64,000 bases of DNA from Providencia rettgeri (GCA_900455085.1 UGTZ01000001.1:2696501-2760500), one strand, 5' to 3'. Counted from the stretch's first letter, positions 46,882-56,730 are shown. Notes: generated by a model from the letters alone, not told the origin. Numbers and translations are program-made.

Positions 46882-48348
46882 TTAACGCTCAAGAGTCATA
46901 CGATTTAACATCGGAGCAGTTAAAACCATCAAAATTGCCATCACACCAGTCACTAAACCAATCTTCAGGAATACGTCACTGTACACAGCTAAAGATTCAA
47001 CTTTACTAGTAAGTTCACCTTCTGGTACCGCTGCCATTGAGGCAACATACCCTGCGATAAATGCTGCTGCTGAGTTAGTCAGGAACCACGCGCCCATAAT
47101 AAAGCCCATTAAACGCTGTGGAACTAACTGAGCTACCATCGCAAGGCCAAGACCTGAGATCATCAGCTCACCAATACTTTGGAAGCCATAGCAGATAACT
47201 AGCCATTGAACAGAAACAATCCCAGCTTCATTTGCAAATTTCGCACCTAATGGCAAAACTAAGAATGCCGCGGAACATAGCAACATACCAATAGCAAATT
47301 TATGTGGCATCGGTAAGTTGTCGCCCATTTTATTATAAATTGCAGCTAAAATTGGGCTTCCAATCATGATCCATAATGGATTCAGAGCTTGGTATTGTGC
47401 AGGCTCAATAGAAAAACCAAAAACTTCATGCTCTACGTTATGTAATGCAAAGAAGTTTAGCGATGTAGGCATTTGGCTATAAAGAACAAAGAATACAATC
47501 GCTTCAAGCATTAGAATCAATGCAACAATCATGCGGCGACGCGCCGTACCTTTCAGTGCTAATGTTTCTTTGATAAAGATAACTAAAATACCCAAAGAAA
47601 TAATCGCTAATGCTGTACGAGCAATACCGAGGTTATGCAATAGCCATGTTGAAATCGCAATGAGTGCAACAACACCAGCGACAGTTGCGACCAACCTTGA
47701 GATCACGACAGGAGCGAAGTCAGGCTTTGAGCCATGTTGAGAAACCCATTTTTTACACATATAGAAGTTAATCAATGTGATAATCAGGCCTACAACACTA
47801 AGAGAGAACGCAACATCCCAGCCATAATGTTTTGCTAACCATGGTGTTGCAATCATTGAGAAGAATGAGCCGATATTCACGGACATATAGTACATGGTGA
47901 ATGCACCGTCCAAACGAGGGTCGTCTTTTTCATAGCAGGTTGATAACAGTGATGATGGGTTTGCTTTAAACAAACCATTACCAACTGCAATAGTCGCTAA
48001 GCCAACATACACCATCGACACGTCATGCCCTGAGAAAGCAACAAATGCGTACCCCGCAATCAGTGTTATCGTTCCAAGAACAATAACACGTTTTGTTCCG
48101 AGAACTTTATCCCCTAACCAACCACCTACCGCAACAAAACCATAAACTAATGCTGCAAACGCCGAGAAAAGTGTAATTGATTCTGTTTCTGACATACCCA
48201 GCACTTGGCTTAGGTATATTGGAAGGATCCCTTGAAGACCGTAGTAACCAAAACGTTCCCAGAGTTCGATAGAAAAAATAAGATAGAATGAGCGAGGTTG
48301 CTTAAACGCGTTAAGACTGACTTCCTCTTTGTTATTTGTTGTGGACAC
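46882..48348 (-). CDS. dtpA: Dipeptide/tripeptide permease DtpA (POT family)
   Basis: Proton-coupled peptide importer, 488 residues, 14 expected membrane segments. PTR motif IELWERFGYYGLQGILPIYL (ExxERFxYYG), GGWLGDKVLGTKRVIVLG, GNGLFKANPSSLLS and FTMYYMSVNIGSFFSM are all present, and similarity to E. coli DtpA covers the whole length. It starts at GTG (48348). With pepT about 10 kb away the window holds two steps of peptide use, but they are not one operon. Confidence 0.92.
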   Translation of the reverse strand: MSTTNNKEEVSLNAFKQPRSFYLIFSIELWERFGYYGLQGILPIYLSQVLGMSETESITLFSAFAALVYGFVAVGGWLGDKVLGTKRVIVLGTITLIAGYAFVAFSGHDVSMVYVGLATIAVGNGLFKANPSSLLSTCYEKDDPRLDGAFTMYYMSVNIGSFFSMIATPWLAKHYGWDVAFSLSVVGLIITLINFYMCKKWVSQHGSKPDFAPVVISRLVATVAGVVALIAISTWLLHNLGIARTALAIISLGILVIFIKETLALKGTARRRMIVALILMLEAIVFFVLYSQMPTSLNFFALHNVEHEVFGFSIEPAQYQALNPLWIMIGSPILAAIYNKMGDNLPMPHKFAIGMLLCSAAFLVLPLGAKFANEAGIVSVQWLVICYGFQSIGELMISGLGLAMVAQLVPQRLMGFIMGAWFLTNSAAAFIAGYVASMAAVPEGELTSKVESLAVYSDVFLKIGLVTGVMAILMVLTAPMLNRMTLER

Positions 48349-49305
48349 AAGTTACCTCTAGTACAACCTGTACATATGCAAAAAAACCACGGAACGCTCT
48401 ATGCGCTCTCGCATTGTTATGATCTCAAGAATTCAAAGTTGAAAAGATTCACTTTTGGTAGGAGGAGTATCATTCCCTGACCTCAAAACAAACAAAACTG
48501 TGTGTAGACTTGTTTATGGATCTCAAACATAAATTCAATGAGTTAAAGCACATTTGATTATTTATTCAACATTAATTGGCAGATAACCCGCCCAGAACCC
48601 AATAATCAATTAAGCCATATACGTTATTTATGCACCAAAATTAAAGAATTAGCTAGTATTAATTACTGCTTGAATTGAATTTAATCGTGATTTACTTCAA
48701 TTTTTTACAAAATCACCAAATTATTATCGATTACTAATTAGTCATTTGTTTATTAAATGTTAAGAACATTATTCTATAGTGAAACTATAACACCCTGTTT
48801 ATAACTCTATGATTTATTGCTTTAAACGTTATGGGAAACTAAAAATATCCATAACAAATGAACACTTTTTTCTTTTATGATCTTTTATGATAAGAAAGGA
48901 TTTAGAGAGTCGCAGCTAAAGAGACATTCAAACTGGAATTTTGGATAAAAAAAAGCCCAGTTGAAAACTGGGCATAATGCATTCTACTCAAGGATCTTTT
49001 TGCTAAATTCAAACTATCACTACGTAGGTGCATTATTACATTACTTCGTGTAAAGAAATGAATGATGAGGGTAAATATATGAATGTTTACGCAAGCAAAC
49101 AGTATATAGATACTACTAAGACACAGTATCACTGAAAAAAGTTCATCTTTTTTTAAGTTATTTATGTATTTTTTGCTCTATGCGCTAATAGCAACAATTA
49201 ACCATCTGATTTAGTAGAATTAATATAAAATGTCTTTCATATCATTGCAGGAACTTATCTAACAAGATAACGTAGCCGTTAAGAGCTTAGTCCAAAGGAT
49301 GTCAT
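48349..49305. other. Intergenic region of 957 bp
   Basis: Contains the dtpA promoter region and a minus-strand terminator with a candidate sRNA (listed separately). Otherwise AT-rich with no ORF of coding character that I would accept. Confidence 0.4.
48946..49087 (-). ncRNA. Candidate small RNA
   Basis: A strong Rho-independent terminator (GCCCAGTT 48955-48962 with AACTGGGC 48966-48973, then eight T on the minus strand) has no protein gene ending before it. A -10-like TATACT lies on the minus strand near 49100, which would give a transcript of about 140 nt. No known sRNA family is recognised. The promoter lacks a clear -35, so this is a lead only. Confidence 0.35.
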
Positions 49306-50334
49306 GTGAAAAAAGTATTTTTACTGTTTTTTATCTTTATTAACGTATTTTTCTCTCCTGCCTTTGCAGAAGAAGCGACGCCACTAATTAATGAAAAAAC
49401 GCTAATTGCACTTGCGGAACAGGGCCAAGCCGAAGCTCAGTTTAATTTAGGTATGTTTTATCAGTCTCACCATCAGTTTGACCAAGCTTTACATTGGTAT
49501 CTTCTCTCTGCTAATCAAGGCTTTACAAAAGCACAAATTAACCTTGGTTTGATGTACCAACAAGGTACCGGGGTTAAGTTAGATGAGAAACAAATGCTGC
49601 ACTGGATGAGCAGAGCAGCCGAAAATGGTGATCCTATTGGCCAAATGAATATGGCCGAATATACCTTATACGGCCTTGATAATTTATTAGAGAAAAACCC
49701 AGAAAAAGCAGAACAGTGGCTAGAAAAAGCGGCCGAACAACATTTTCAACCTGCTATGCTCACCCTCGCCTATTGGTATGAAGAGGGAAAAGCTGTTACA
49801 AAAGACCAGCAAAAAGCCCAAAAAATATATCTTGCTCTTGCTGAAAAAAACCATCCTCAAGCACTCTATTTATTGGGTTATCAGGCTGCTGTAGGCATGT
49901 ATGATAAGGTGAACTACCCTCTTGCCTTTCAATATTTTACCCGTGCCGCAGAATTGGGTTTTTCCCCCGCACAAAATAGCTTAGGTATGCTGTACCTAAC
50001 CGGGCAAGGCACCCCAAAAAATACCCAATCAGCCATAAAATGGCTAACCCAAGCCGCTGAACAAGGTGAAGTTTCCGCTCAATTTAATGTTGCGCTTATT
50101 TATGCGCGCGGTGATGGTATCAAGGCTGACCAAGCAAAAGCGTGTCACTGGTTTATAAAAGCCGCTCAGCAAAATAGTGTCGATGCGCAATATGCAGCAG
50201 GAGCCTGCTACCAATATGGTATGGGTGTTGAAGCCGATGATAAAAAAGCCCTACGCTGGTATCAACTCGCAGCCGCTAAAGGCCATGAGCGTGCTGAAAA
50301 GAAAGTGTTAATTTTAGAAAATAAACACAAGTGA
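49306..50334 (+). CDS. SEL1-like repeat exported protein
   Basis: 342 residues starting at GTG (49306) with AAAGGA upstream. Signal peptide VFLLFFIFINVFFSPAFAEE. About eight SEL1/TPR-like repeats of 36 residues: GQAEAQFNLGMFYQ, GFTKAQINLGLMYQQGTGV, GDPIGQMNMAEYTLYG, GFSPAQNSLGMLYLTGQGTP, GEVSAQFNVALIYARGDGI and NSVDAQYAAGACYQYGMGV. SEL1 solenoids hold protein partners in the envelope. No partner is indicated. Complete. Confidence 0.82.
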   Translation: MKKVFLLFFIFINVFFSPAFAEEATPLINEKTLIALAEQGQAEAQFNLGMFYQSHHQFDQALHWYLLSANQGFTKAQINLGLMYQQGTGVKLDEKQMLHWMSRAAENGDPIGQMNMAEYTLYGLDNLLEKNPEKAEQWLEKAAEQHFQPAMLTLAYWYEEGKAVTKDQQKAQKIYLALAEKNHPQALYLLGYQAAVGMYDKVNYPLAFQYFTRAAELGFSPAQNSLGMLYLTGQGTPKNTQSAIKWLTQAAEQGEVSAQFNVALIYARGDGIKADQAKACHWFIKAAQQNSVDAQYAAGACYQYGMGVEADDKKALRWYQLAAAKGHERAEKKVLILENKHK

Positions 50335-50490
50335 TCTTGATAGTAAAAATACTTCTACCCTATCGATAATAGTAATAAATATTTAAAATATAATGTTATA
50401 AATTCAATTAGATGACCATTAAATTTTGTCACTGATAATCTATCAATTTATCTTTATATTAGTTTGATAAGTGTCAAAAAGGAGAGCTTA

Positions 50491-51228
50491 ATGGACAAGA
50501 AAATGAATTTGGCTAGTAAAGATTTTTCTACGTCTTTACTCTCAGGGGAAGGCAAAAATGATTACGAAAAATATATCAGAACTGAAACATTATTATCATT
50601 ACAGCGTACTAAAGAAAATTGGCTGCATCGCGATGAATTAATATTTCAAATTACCCATCAATCAACAGAGTTATGGTTAAAATTAAATAACGAAGAAATA
50701 ACAGAAGCCATACATGAACTACAACACCACCGAGTTACTCATGCTATCGCCTTGATACAACGTGCGAAAGAATGCATTCATTTAGTCACTGAGCAAATTA
50801 ACATACTCAATCATCTCACTCCTCATGATTTTTTAACTATACGTCCCGCATTTGGAACAGGTTCTGGTATGGATTCACCTGGATGGCATAACGTTACCAT
50901 GAGCGCGAAAGCGTTATACAAGCGATTTCAACTTTATATTAAAGAAAAAAATATTGATTTAATTCAGGTGTATACAAAATCAATCCATGATGAAGTATTC
51001 AATTTATGTGAAGCGCTAATTGGCTGGGATGAGCAAACTATCTTATGGCGTATGCGTCATTACCAAATGGTGATACGCACAATAGGCCATAATAGTATAG
51101 GAACAAAAGGCACAATGTCAGACACAATGGCACAACGGATTTATCTAAAGCATTTCCCACAATTATGGAAGGTTCGCTCGACTCTCACAATGAACGCTAA
51201 TCAACATGTAAGTGATTTACCCAAATAG
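50491..51228 (+). CDS. Tryptophan 2,3-dioxygenase-like haem protein
   Basis: 245 residues from ATG 50491, with AAGGAG upstream. TDO-superfamily motifs: YEKYIRTETLLSLQ, FQITHQSTELWLKL (the active-site His of TDO), LTPHDFLTIRPAFGTGSGMD and LWRMRHYQMVIRTIG, whose His is the haem ligand in known TDOs. It is about 45-50 residues shorter than Xanthomonas TDO, and the substrate-binding segment SGFQSLQYR reads SGMDSPGWH, so the Arg that holds the amino-acid carboxylate is lost. A substrate other than free tryptophan, or another oxygenase chemistry, is likely. No kynurenine-pathway gene is nearby. Confidence 0.7.
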   Translation: MDKKMNLASKDFSTSLLSGEGKNDYEKYIRTETLLSLQRTKENWLHRDELIFQITHQSTELWLKLNNEEITEAIHELQHHRVTHAIALIQRAKECIHLVTEQINILNHLTPHDFLTIRPAFGTGSGMDSPGWHNVTMSAKALYKRFQLYIKEKNIDLIQVYTKSIHDEVFNLCEALIGWDEQTILWRMRHYQMVIRTIGHNSIGTKGTMSDTMAQRIYLKHFPQLWKVRSTLTMNANQHVSDLPK

Positions 51229-51274
51229 CCTCTGAAGCATAATATGCGATCAACAAAAATTGATATGTAATACA

Positions 51275-51316
51275 CCAGAAAATCTACATTGAATATAATC
51301 AATGCAGATTTTCTGG
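51275..51316. terminator. Bidirectional hairpin between TDO-like gene and citB
   Basis: CCAGAAAATCT (51275-51285) and AGATTTTCTGG (51306-51316) pair, with an inner CATTGA/TCAATG, giving a long stem between convergent genes. Confidence 0.7.
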
Positions 51317-51344
51317 CGGTGTAGCTACTTATTTTAACATTCAC

Positions 51345-52025
51345 TCATATCTTGCCACGGTAAATTCGCTGCGGTCGGCCAACTTTGCCATACTCAATTT
51401 CGGCTTCAATTTTATCCTTCGCTAAACAATACTCCAAATAACGCCTTGCAGTGGTACGACTGAGTTTGATGGTTTCAGCAATACTTTCTGCCGTATATTG
51501 CACATCAGGTTCAGTGAACAAAGCGAGTATTTTTTCAAGTGTAATAATATCAATGCCTGTTGGAAGTTCTTCCTTTGATTCCCCTCGCGCATAGGTATTG
51601 AACATATCATCAATTTTACTTTGGTTGGTTTTGCTATTGTCCTGTACAACAGATTTACGTTGAATATACCTATCCAATGTTTGGCCTAAACGCTCATAGG
51701 CAATTGGCTTCACTAAATAGTCAAAAACGCCTAAACGAATAGCTTCAGAAACCGTATCCATATCACTTGCAGCCGTAGTAAATACAATGTCTGCATTATT
51801 CCTTTCTTGTATTAACTCATGAACCAGATCAATCCCTTTACCATCTGGTAAATAGTTGTCTAATAAAATCAGGTCTGGTTTCATGTATTCAATCATTTTT
51901 CTCGCTTCAGCAAGGTTACCTGCAAGCCACACTTTCTCACATGCGGGATAGGCTTTTATATATTCACTGTGCATTTCAGCAAGTAGTAACTCATCTTCCA
52001 CAATGAGGATTTTTATCTTAATCAT
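51345..52025 (-). CDS. citB: Response regulator CitB (DpiA)
   Basis: 226-residue response regulator of the CitB/DcuR family. Receiver with acidic pair in LIVEDELLL, phospho-acceptor Asp56 in LILLDNYLPDGKG, and conserved Thr and Lys (VFTTAAS, FDYLVKPIAYERL). The C-terminal HTH (AESIAETIKLSRTTARRYLEY) is followed by EYGKVGRPQRIYR, the family ending. It partners CitA, encoded 1 nt upstream. In relatives it activates the citrate fermentation genes, which here are lost. Confidence 0.88.
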   Translation of the reverse strand: MIKIKILIVEDELLLAEMHSEYIKAYPACEKVWLAGNLAEARKMIEYMKPDLILLDNYLPDGKGIDLVHELIQERNNADIVFTTAASDMDTVSEAIRLGVFDYLVKPIAYERLGQTLDRYIQRKSVVQDNSKTNQSKIDDMFNTYARGESKEELPTGIDIITLEKILALFTEPDVQYTAESIAETIKLSRTTARRYLEYCLAKDKIEAEIEYGKVGRPQRIYRGKI

Positions 52026-52026
52026 T

Positions 52027-53655
52027 TTATATCTTCACTTTCGGAATAAAAATTGAAAATACTGTACCATGCGGTTGATTTTCTTCAATAATAACCGCAC
52101 CATTACAGCGTTTAACATAAGACGCAACAAGATATAACCCGATACCATGGCCATCTGTCACATCGGTTTTCGTTGTCACACCGCGCTCGAACCATTTATC
52201 TTGCATTTCTGATGGGAAACCACACCCCTGATCCGCGACTTCAATGACAATCTCCTTCCCTTCATCAGAAAGGTATAATTCTACTTGTTTATTACCCTGA
52301 TTATTTTTCAAACTTGCTTCAAATGCATTATCGAGTAAATTTCCCAATATCGCACAAAATTCAGTACTATTTAACGAATCGGGTAATTCATGCAACTGAC
52401 TACCGGCAATAAATTTTAACTGTAACCCTAGTTCTTTAGCTCGATGGTGCTTACCAAATAATAAACCAGCAACCTGCTTATCAAAAAACTGCCCGCGAAG
52501 TGTATCAATTAATTGCTGCTGAGATTCTGATTCCCCTTTAATCAAAGCCAACGCTTGGTCATATTCTTTCATTTGCAATAACCCACTTAATGTTGACATC
52601 CAATTAAGATGTTCGTGCCGCAAAGTGCGTAAATTTTCAATATATTGACGAACTTGGGTCAACTGAGAGTTTAACGATTCAATATCATTTTGACTACGAA
52701 AGCTAATAACTGCCCCCACCAGATGTTCACCATCACGGATCGCAACCCGGTTTGCAATCACATTTAAACCATTAAACTCGCCAATCACATCATGCTTAGT
52801 TGTTTCAAGATCGGTAATAAAAAAATCAGCTGGCGATATATGCTCTGATACAAATGTTCCTGTTAACTGACCCAATGGCTTACTTAGGGATAACATCTTT
52901 CTCGCATTTGAGTTGATATTGATTATTTGCCCTTGTGTATTTACCGCAATCACACCTTCAAAAACGGCTTCAAATATTCCTTTTTGTACTAACACCAGTT
53001 GAGTAATCTCTTCAGGTTCCATTCCCAACATTTGTTTTTGAATTAAACGTGAAAACCCCCAAGATAAAAACAGCAAAATAACCAATATTCCTAAAAAGGT
53101 AGCACCTGTTTGCACAAACAATTCACTGCGTGACGTATCAATTTTGTTTGATAAGTAACCAATAGAAACTACGCCAATCACTTTACCTTGTTCATCAAAA
53201 ATAGGCGTCTTAGCTCTAACAGCATTTCCCATCGAACCTTCGCCATTAATGAAATAACTTTCTCCTTTATCTAAAGCACCTGGTTTGTTCCACTGCATTT
53301 CAAAACCAATTTTTTGGCTATTTGGGTGATATAACCGAATTGATTTTTCATCACCGATAACCACATAATCATAGTTGGAATCTTGGTTTAGTTTGTCAGC
53401 AATAACCTTCAGTCTCGGAATATCTCTATTCTTTACTGATTGCACCACACCATCAATAGAAGCAATCAGCTTTGCTTGGCTCATCGCTAACGATTGAATG
53501 TTTGCAATCAATCGATTTTCAGCCGTATCCGTGAAATATTTGCCCAACCCGAACGTTAAAAAAACAGAAACAATCAATAACAGAAAAAAAACTCGTACTG
53601 AAAATGAAACTGAATTTACTTTTTTCAATGAAGAGAATGCATATTCTTTTTTCAT
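52027..53655 (-). CDS. citA: Citrate-type sensor histidine kinase CitA (DpiB)
   Basis: 542-residue membrane sensor kinase. First membrane helix FFLLLIVSVFLTFGLGKY; periplasmic PAS-like domain (YDYVVIGDEKSIRLYHPN, IGVVSIGYLSN) that binds citrate in family members; second helix ATFLGILVILLFLSWGF; a cytoplasmic PAS; then the phospho-His in TLRHEHLNWMSTLSGLL, the N-box ILGNLLDNAFEASLKN and G-boxes DQGCGFP and GHGIGLYLVASYV. All catalytic elements are present. It is transcribed divergently from citC, with AT-rich control DNA between. Confidence 0.88.
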   Translation of the reverse strand: MKKEYAFSSLKKVNSVSFSVRVFFLLLIVSVFLTFGLGKYFTDTAENRLIANIQSLAMSQAKLIASIDGVVQSVKNRDIPRLKVIADKLNQDSNYDYVVIGDEKSIRLYHPNSQKIGFEMQWNKPGALDKGESYFINGEGSMGNAVRAKTPIFDEQGKVIGVVSIGYLSNKIDTSRSELFVQTGATFLGILVILLFLSWGFSRLIQKQMLGMEPEEITQLVLVQKGIFEAVFEGVIAVNTQGQIININSNARKMLSLSKPLGQLTGTFVSEHISPADFFITDLETTKHDVIGEFNGLNVIANRVAIRDGEHLVGAVISFRSQNDIESLNSQLTQVRQYIENLRTLRHEHLNWMSTLSGLLQMKEYDQALALIKGESESQQQLIDTLRGQFFDKQVAGLLFGKHHRAKELGLQLKFIAGSQLHELPDSLNSTEFCAILGNLLDNAFEASLKNNQGNKQVELYLSDEGKEIVIEVADQGCGFPSEMQDKWFERGVTTKTDVTDGHGIGLYLVASYVKRCNGAVIIEENQPHGTVFSIFIPKVKI

Positions 53656-54022
53656 GTTATATCTCGTTACTGGCTGAAAAGTAAAAAATTTGTTAATTCA
53701 AAAAAGGTAGGATAACCGATAAATCGGATTCAAGCCAAAGGTATAATACACATATTAATAATTAAACACATTAAAACCAAGCAATAAAAAACATATCCAA
53801 TAATTAAAAACTTTAAAACCATTAAACAAATACAATCTCATTTAAGAAACATGAAATAGGTCAAATATATTAAATACAGTATCTTTAATATAAATATCAG
53901 AGAGGATAATTAAATAAGAATTTATATTTAATTCTATAAGAATAACCAAAAATATTTGTTTAATTAACTTTAACATTAGCAACATTTTAAAAACATCTCT
54001 AAATGAGATGCAGGATACTATT
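53656..54022. promoter_or_regulatory. citA-citC divergent control region
   Basis: 367 bp, very AT-rich, between the divergent sensor gene and citC. TTAAAAC-like motifs recur (around 53770, 53813), as might be expected for CitB binding, but I cannot define sites. Confidence 0.4.
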
Positions 54023-54253
54023 ATGTTCGAAAACATAACGTTTAACCAAGTAAAACGTCATGAGAACAGGAAACTTGCTGAAATAACTCAGTTTTTAAAG
54101 GAAAACGATTTAGAGCTTGATTCAAGCATTGACGTTTTTATTACAATCTCACGCAATGAAAAATTAATTGCGTGCGGAGGCTTAGCAAAAAATGTTATTA
54201 AATGCGTTGCTATTAGTGATGATGCTCGAGGTGAAGGCCTTGCATTAAAATTA
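54023..54253 (+). pseudogene. citC: Citrate lyase ligase CitC, truncated by an IS1-family element
   Basis: N-terminal 77 codons of [citrate (pro-3S)-lyase] ligase, the enzyme that acetylates the citrate-lyase prosthetic group. Seen: ITFNQVKRHENRKLAEITQF, VFITISRNEKLIACGGLA and CVAISDDARGEGLALKL, all conserved at the CitC start, with divergent citA upstream as in relatives. AGGA precedes the ATG at 54023. The reading frame runs into the IS left end at 54254 and stops at 54307. The rest of citC and citDEFXG are not on the other side of the element. Confidence 0.85.
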
Positions 54254-55036
54254 GGTCGTGTATTCAATATAGAGATCATCACAATAGGTAATGCTCCCGC
54301 TCGATGAATGTGCCGATGATTTTATCATGCATTTCAGGCGACTTCGAGTAACCTAACGTCTTACGGTTAAGACGCTTTAAGCGATTTCTTAAATTCAAAT
54401 TCTCTCTTTCTATTCGTTGGGTATAAAACTTACTTGCTACGTGTTTTTGTTTAGGCAATATCTCATAAGCACTGAACTTATCCGTGCACCAAAAAGCCAC
54501 ATTAAACCTAGACAGTAAAGCCAGTAACTGACGAAGAGTTCTCTTGTTTCGACGACCAAATGTATGAGCAATAATCCGTTTTAGGCGAGGTTCCCAGGCA
54601 TACCAAAGCCAGCGTTGTTGTTTCTTATTAGCCACAAAAGACCACTGTTCATCAACTTCGCAAAGGAGTTCAATCTGCAAATTATCAAGAGGTAAAGAAG
54701 TTACCTGCTTCGGCGAGAGTTTTTTAAAGTACGAACAACCGCATTAATGCTGATATGAAGGGCCCTAGCAGTATCACGAATACCGGCATTATTCATCGTG
54801 AGGTCGATAATTTTATCTTTAGTTCCGGGTTGGCAAGCACGATATTTATAATCGAGTTGGAAGCTTCGGCAGCAATTTTGGCAGCGATAACGTTGATGAC
54901 CAGTGCTCCCTAGGCCATGTTTTTTCACTGAGGGAGTTTGTTGACAAAATGGGCACCTTACATCGACTTTAGCCATGAATATTCTCCGATAAATTACCCT
55001 ATATTACAGGTTAATCACCGGATTGAATACATGACC
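54254..55036. mobile_element. IS1-family insertion sequence
   Basis: About 783 bp bounded by imperfect 23-bp inverted repeats beginning GGTCGTGTATTCAAT (54254) and, on the other strand, GGTCATGTATTCAAT (from 55036), with about 18 of 23 positions matching. It carries the insA and insB' frames. No 8-9 bp target duplication is seen: the flanks CATTAAAATTA and AATAATGTTAC do not match. That fits an IS1-mediated deletion next to the element. Confidence 0.82.
54279..54976 (-). CDS. insAB: IS1-family transposase InsAB' (programmed frameshift)
   Basis: insA (54701-54976) is a 91-residue zinc-finger/HTH protein with CPFCQQTP and CQNCCRSF. The overlapping downstream frame supplies the catalytic part: DEQWSFV (first Asp), FWCTDKFSAY (second Asp) and IERENLNLRNRLKRLNR (Glu). 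They are joined by -1 slippage on the minus-strand A6C motif (TTTAAAAAAC; A-run 54725-54720), the standard way IS1 makes its transposase. Both frames look intact, so the element may be active. Confidence 0.88.
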
Positions 55037-55628
55037 AATAATGTTACTATCGATAAAATGATTAAAATACCAATAATTGTCAGCACATCTACTTCCTTCT
55101 TAGAATTATATTTTTCAGGTGAACACAAAATTTAGCTTGGCTTGCATTAGCTTAACAAGCTTGTTTCTTATATAAACCCTTGAATATAACCGCAAGGAAT
55201 ATTTTATATTTTTGCTTCACAAACAATGCATTAATTCTTATTTAAATTATCATTTAAAATAAAAAAATAGCTTTATTCTCTATTAGAACCATTAAAACCA
55301 TAAGCAGAAATTAACGCCACTCTAAGTTGGTGGTAATTAATTTTATTTATAAGTTACAGAATTATAACAATCAAAAAATAATAGTTATTATTATATTTTA
55401 TTTTTTATCTAATTTTTTTATATTTTTTCCCTCGTTTTTCATTATGTTGCTAGGGAAATATACTTTTTATGGTTTTGAACAAATATGCAAAATTTCACTT
55501 GATTTTCTATCAACGATCCGCTGTAAAAACAAAATTTCCCCCGTAAAACCACACCATCTCACAAAAAAAACTTGGCTAACCGAGTATAATATTAAAGTAA
55601 TTTAAGTTTGCTAATAAGGAATGTTTCA
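55037..55628. other. Intergenic region after the IS
   Basis: About 590 bp, very AT-rich. Right after the IS an open frame reads NNVTIDKMIKIPIIVS and on to a stop at 55134. It could be the tail of a gene cut by the deletion, but I recognise nothing. A weak 92-codon frame at 55327-55605 has low-complexity hydrophobic composition and is not convincing. Confidence 0.35.
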
Positions 55629-56720
55629 ATGAGCCGCCTTTTTTCACCTGTATCAATAGGCCAAGTTTCTCTGAAAAATCGAATTATTGTTCCCCCTATG
55701 TGCCAATACTCCGCAGAAAATGGCATGCCAACAGCATGGCATAAAGCCCACTATATGAACCTTGCTTTATCTGGTGCCTCTTTAGTTATTGTAGAAGCTA
55801 GCGCTGTTGTTCCTGAAGGGCGTATTACCTACAAAGATCTTGGTTTATGGAATGATGAACAAATGGCTGCAATGCAACAAATGCTCAACGATATCAGGCA
55901 GTTTTCAGATGCACGCTTAGGGGTACAAATCGCTCATGCAGGCAGGAAAGCATCAACTGATTTACCTTGGTTGGGAGGTAAAAGTATCCAGCCCACACAA
56001 CCTAATGGTTGGCAAACTGTTGCACCATCTGCGCTCGCTTTTGGTGATAATGCGGTACCACATGCATTAACCATTGAAGAAATTTTACAGCTAAAACAAC
56101 AGTTTATTGATGCAGCTATTCGTGCTGAAAAAGCAGGTTTTGACGTTATTGAGATCCATGCCGCTCATGGATATTTACTGCATGAGTTCTTATCACCAGT
56201 ATCAAACTTACGACAAGATGAATATGGTGGATGCTTTAAGGGGCGTACTCGATTACTTATCAATATTTTCCATGAAATGAGAAAAGCGATTAACCCTAAT
56301 ATTGCAATTGGCGTGCGGATCTCTGCAACAGACTGGCTTGAATCGGGTTGGAATACACCTGAATCTATTGAGCTTACTGAATTACTAGAGGATTTGGGTT
56401 GCGACTACATTCACGTTTCGTCAGGTGGGCTATCACCAGAGCAACAAATACCATTGAGCCCAAATTACCAAGTCCCTTTAGCCCAAGCTATTCATGAAAA
56501 TACCATGATGCCTGTCATTGCTGTAGGTCTTATCACTGAACCTTTACAAGCTGAAGCCATTATTGCAACCCACCAAGCAGATTTGGTGGCTATTGGCAGA
56601 GGGATCCTATTTGAGCCACGTTGGCCTTGGCGAGCAGCGAGCGAATTGAATGAACAGATAGATGTTGCGCCACAATACTTGCGCAGTGCTCCACATCAAT
56701 TTAAACATTTATTTAAATAA
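55629..56720 (+). CDS. NADH:flavin oxidoreductase, Old Yellow Enzyme (NamA/YqjM type)
   Basis: FMN-dependent ene-reductase of 363 residues from ATG 55629 (MSRLFSPVSIGQVSLKNRI), with AAGGA upstream. YqjM-class features: Cys in PPMCQYSAENG that tunes the flavin, IAHAGRKAST, EIHAAHGYLLHEFLSP (His pair binding substrate), YGGCFKGRTRL, VRISATDW and the C-terminal VAIGRGILFEPRWPWRAA. It reduces activated C=C bonds of enals, enones or nitro compounds with NAD(P)H. Single gene, ended by a hairpin. Confidence 0.9.
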   Translation: MSRLFSPVSIGQVSLKNRIIVPPMCQYSAENGMPTAWHKAHYMNLALSGASLVIVEASAVVPEGRITYKDLGLWNDEQMAAMQQMLNDIRQFSDARLGVQIAHAGRKASTDLPWLGGKSIQPTQPNGWQTVAPSALAFGDNAVPHALTIEEILQLKQQFIDAAIRAEKAGFDVIEIHAAHGYLLHEFLSPVSNLRQDEYGGCFKGRTRLLINIFHEMRKAINPNIAIGVRISATDWLESGWNTPESIELTELLEDLGCDYIHVSSGGLSPEQQIPLSPNYQVPLAQAIHENTMMPVIAVGLITEPLQAEAIIATHQADLVAIGRGILFEPRWPWRAASELNEQIDVAPQYLRSAPHQFKHLFK

Positions 56721-56730
56721 AAATAATAAA

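Noticed and set aside
54701..54976. insA stop codon as evidence of a broken transposase
   Set aside because: IS1 transposase is normally made by frameshifting at an A6C motif, which is present, so the two frames are expected.
55327..55605. 92-codon hydrophobic ORF before the Old Yellow Enzyme gene
   Set aside because: Low-complexity AT-driven sequence with no ribosome site or family resemblance.
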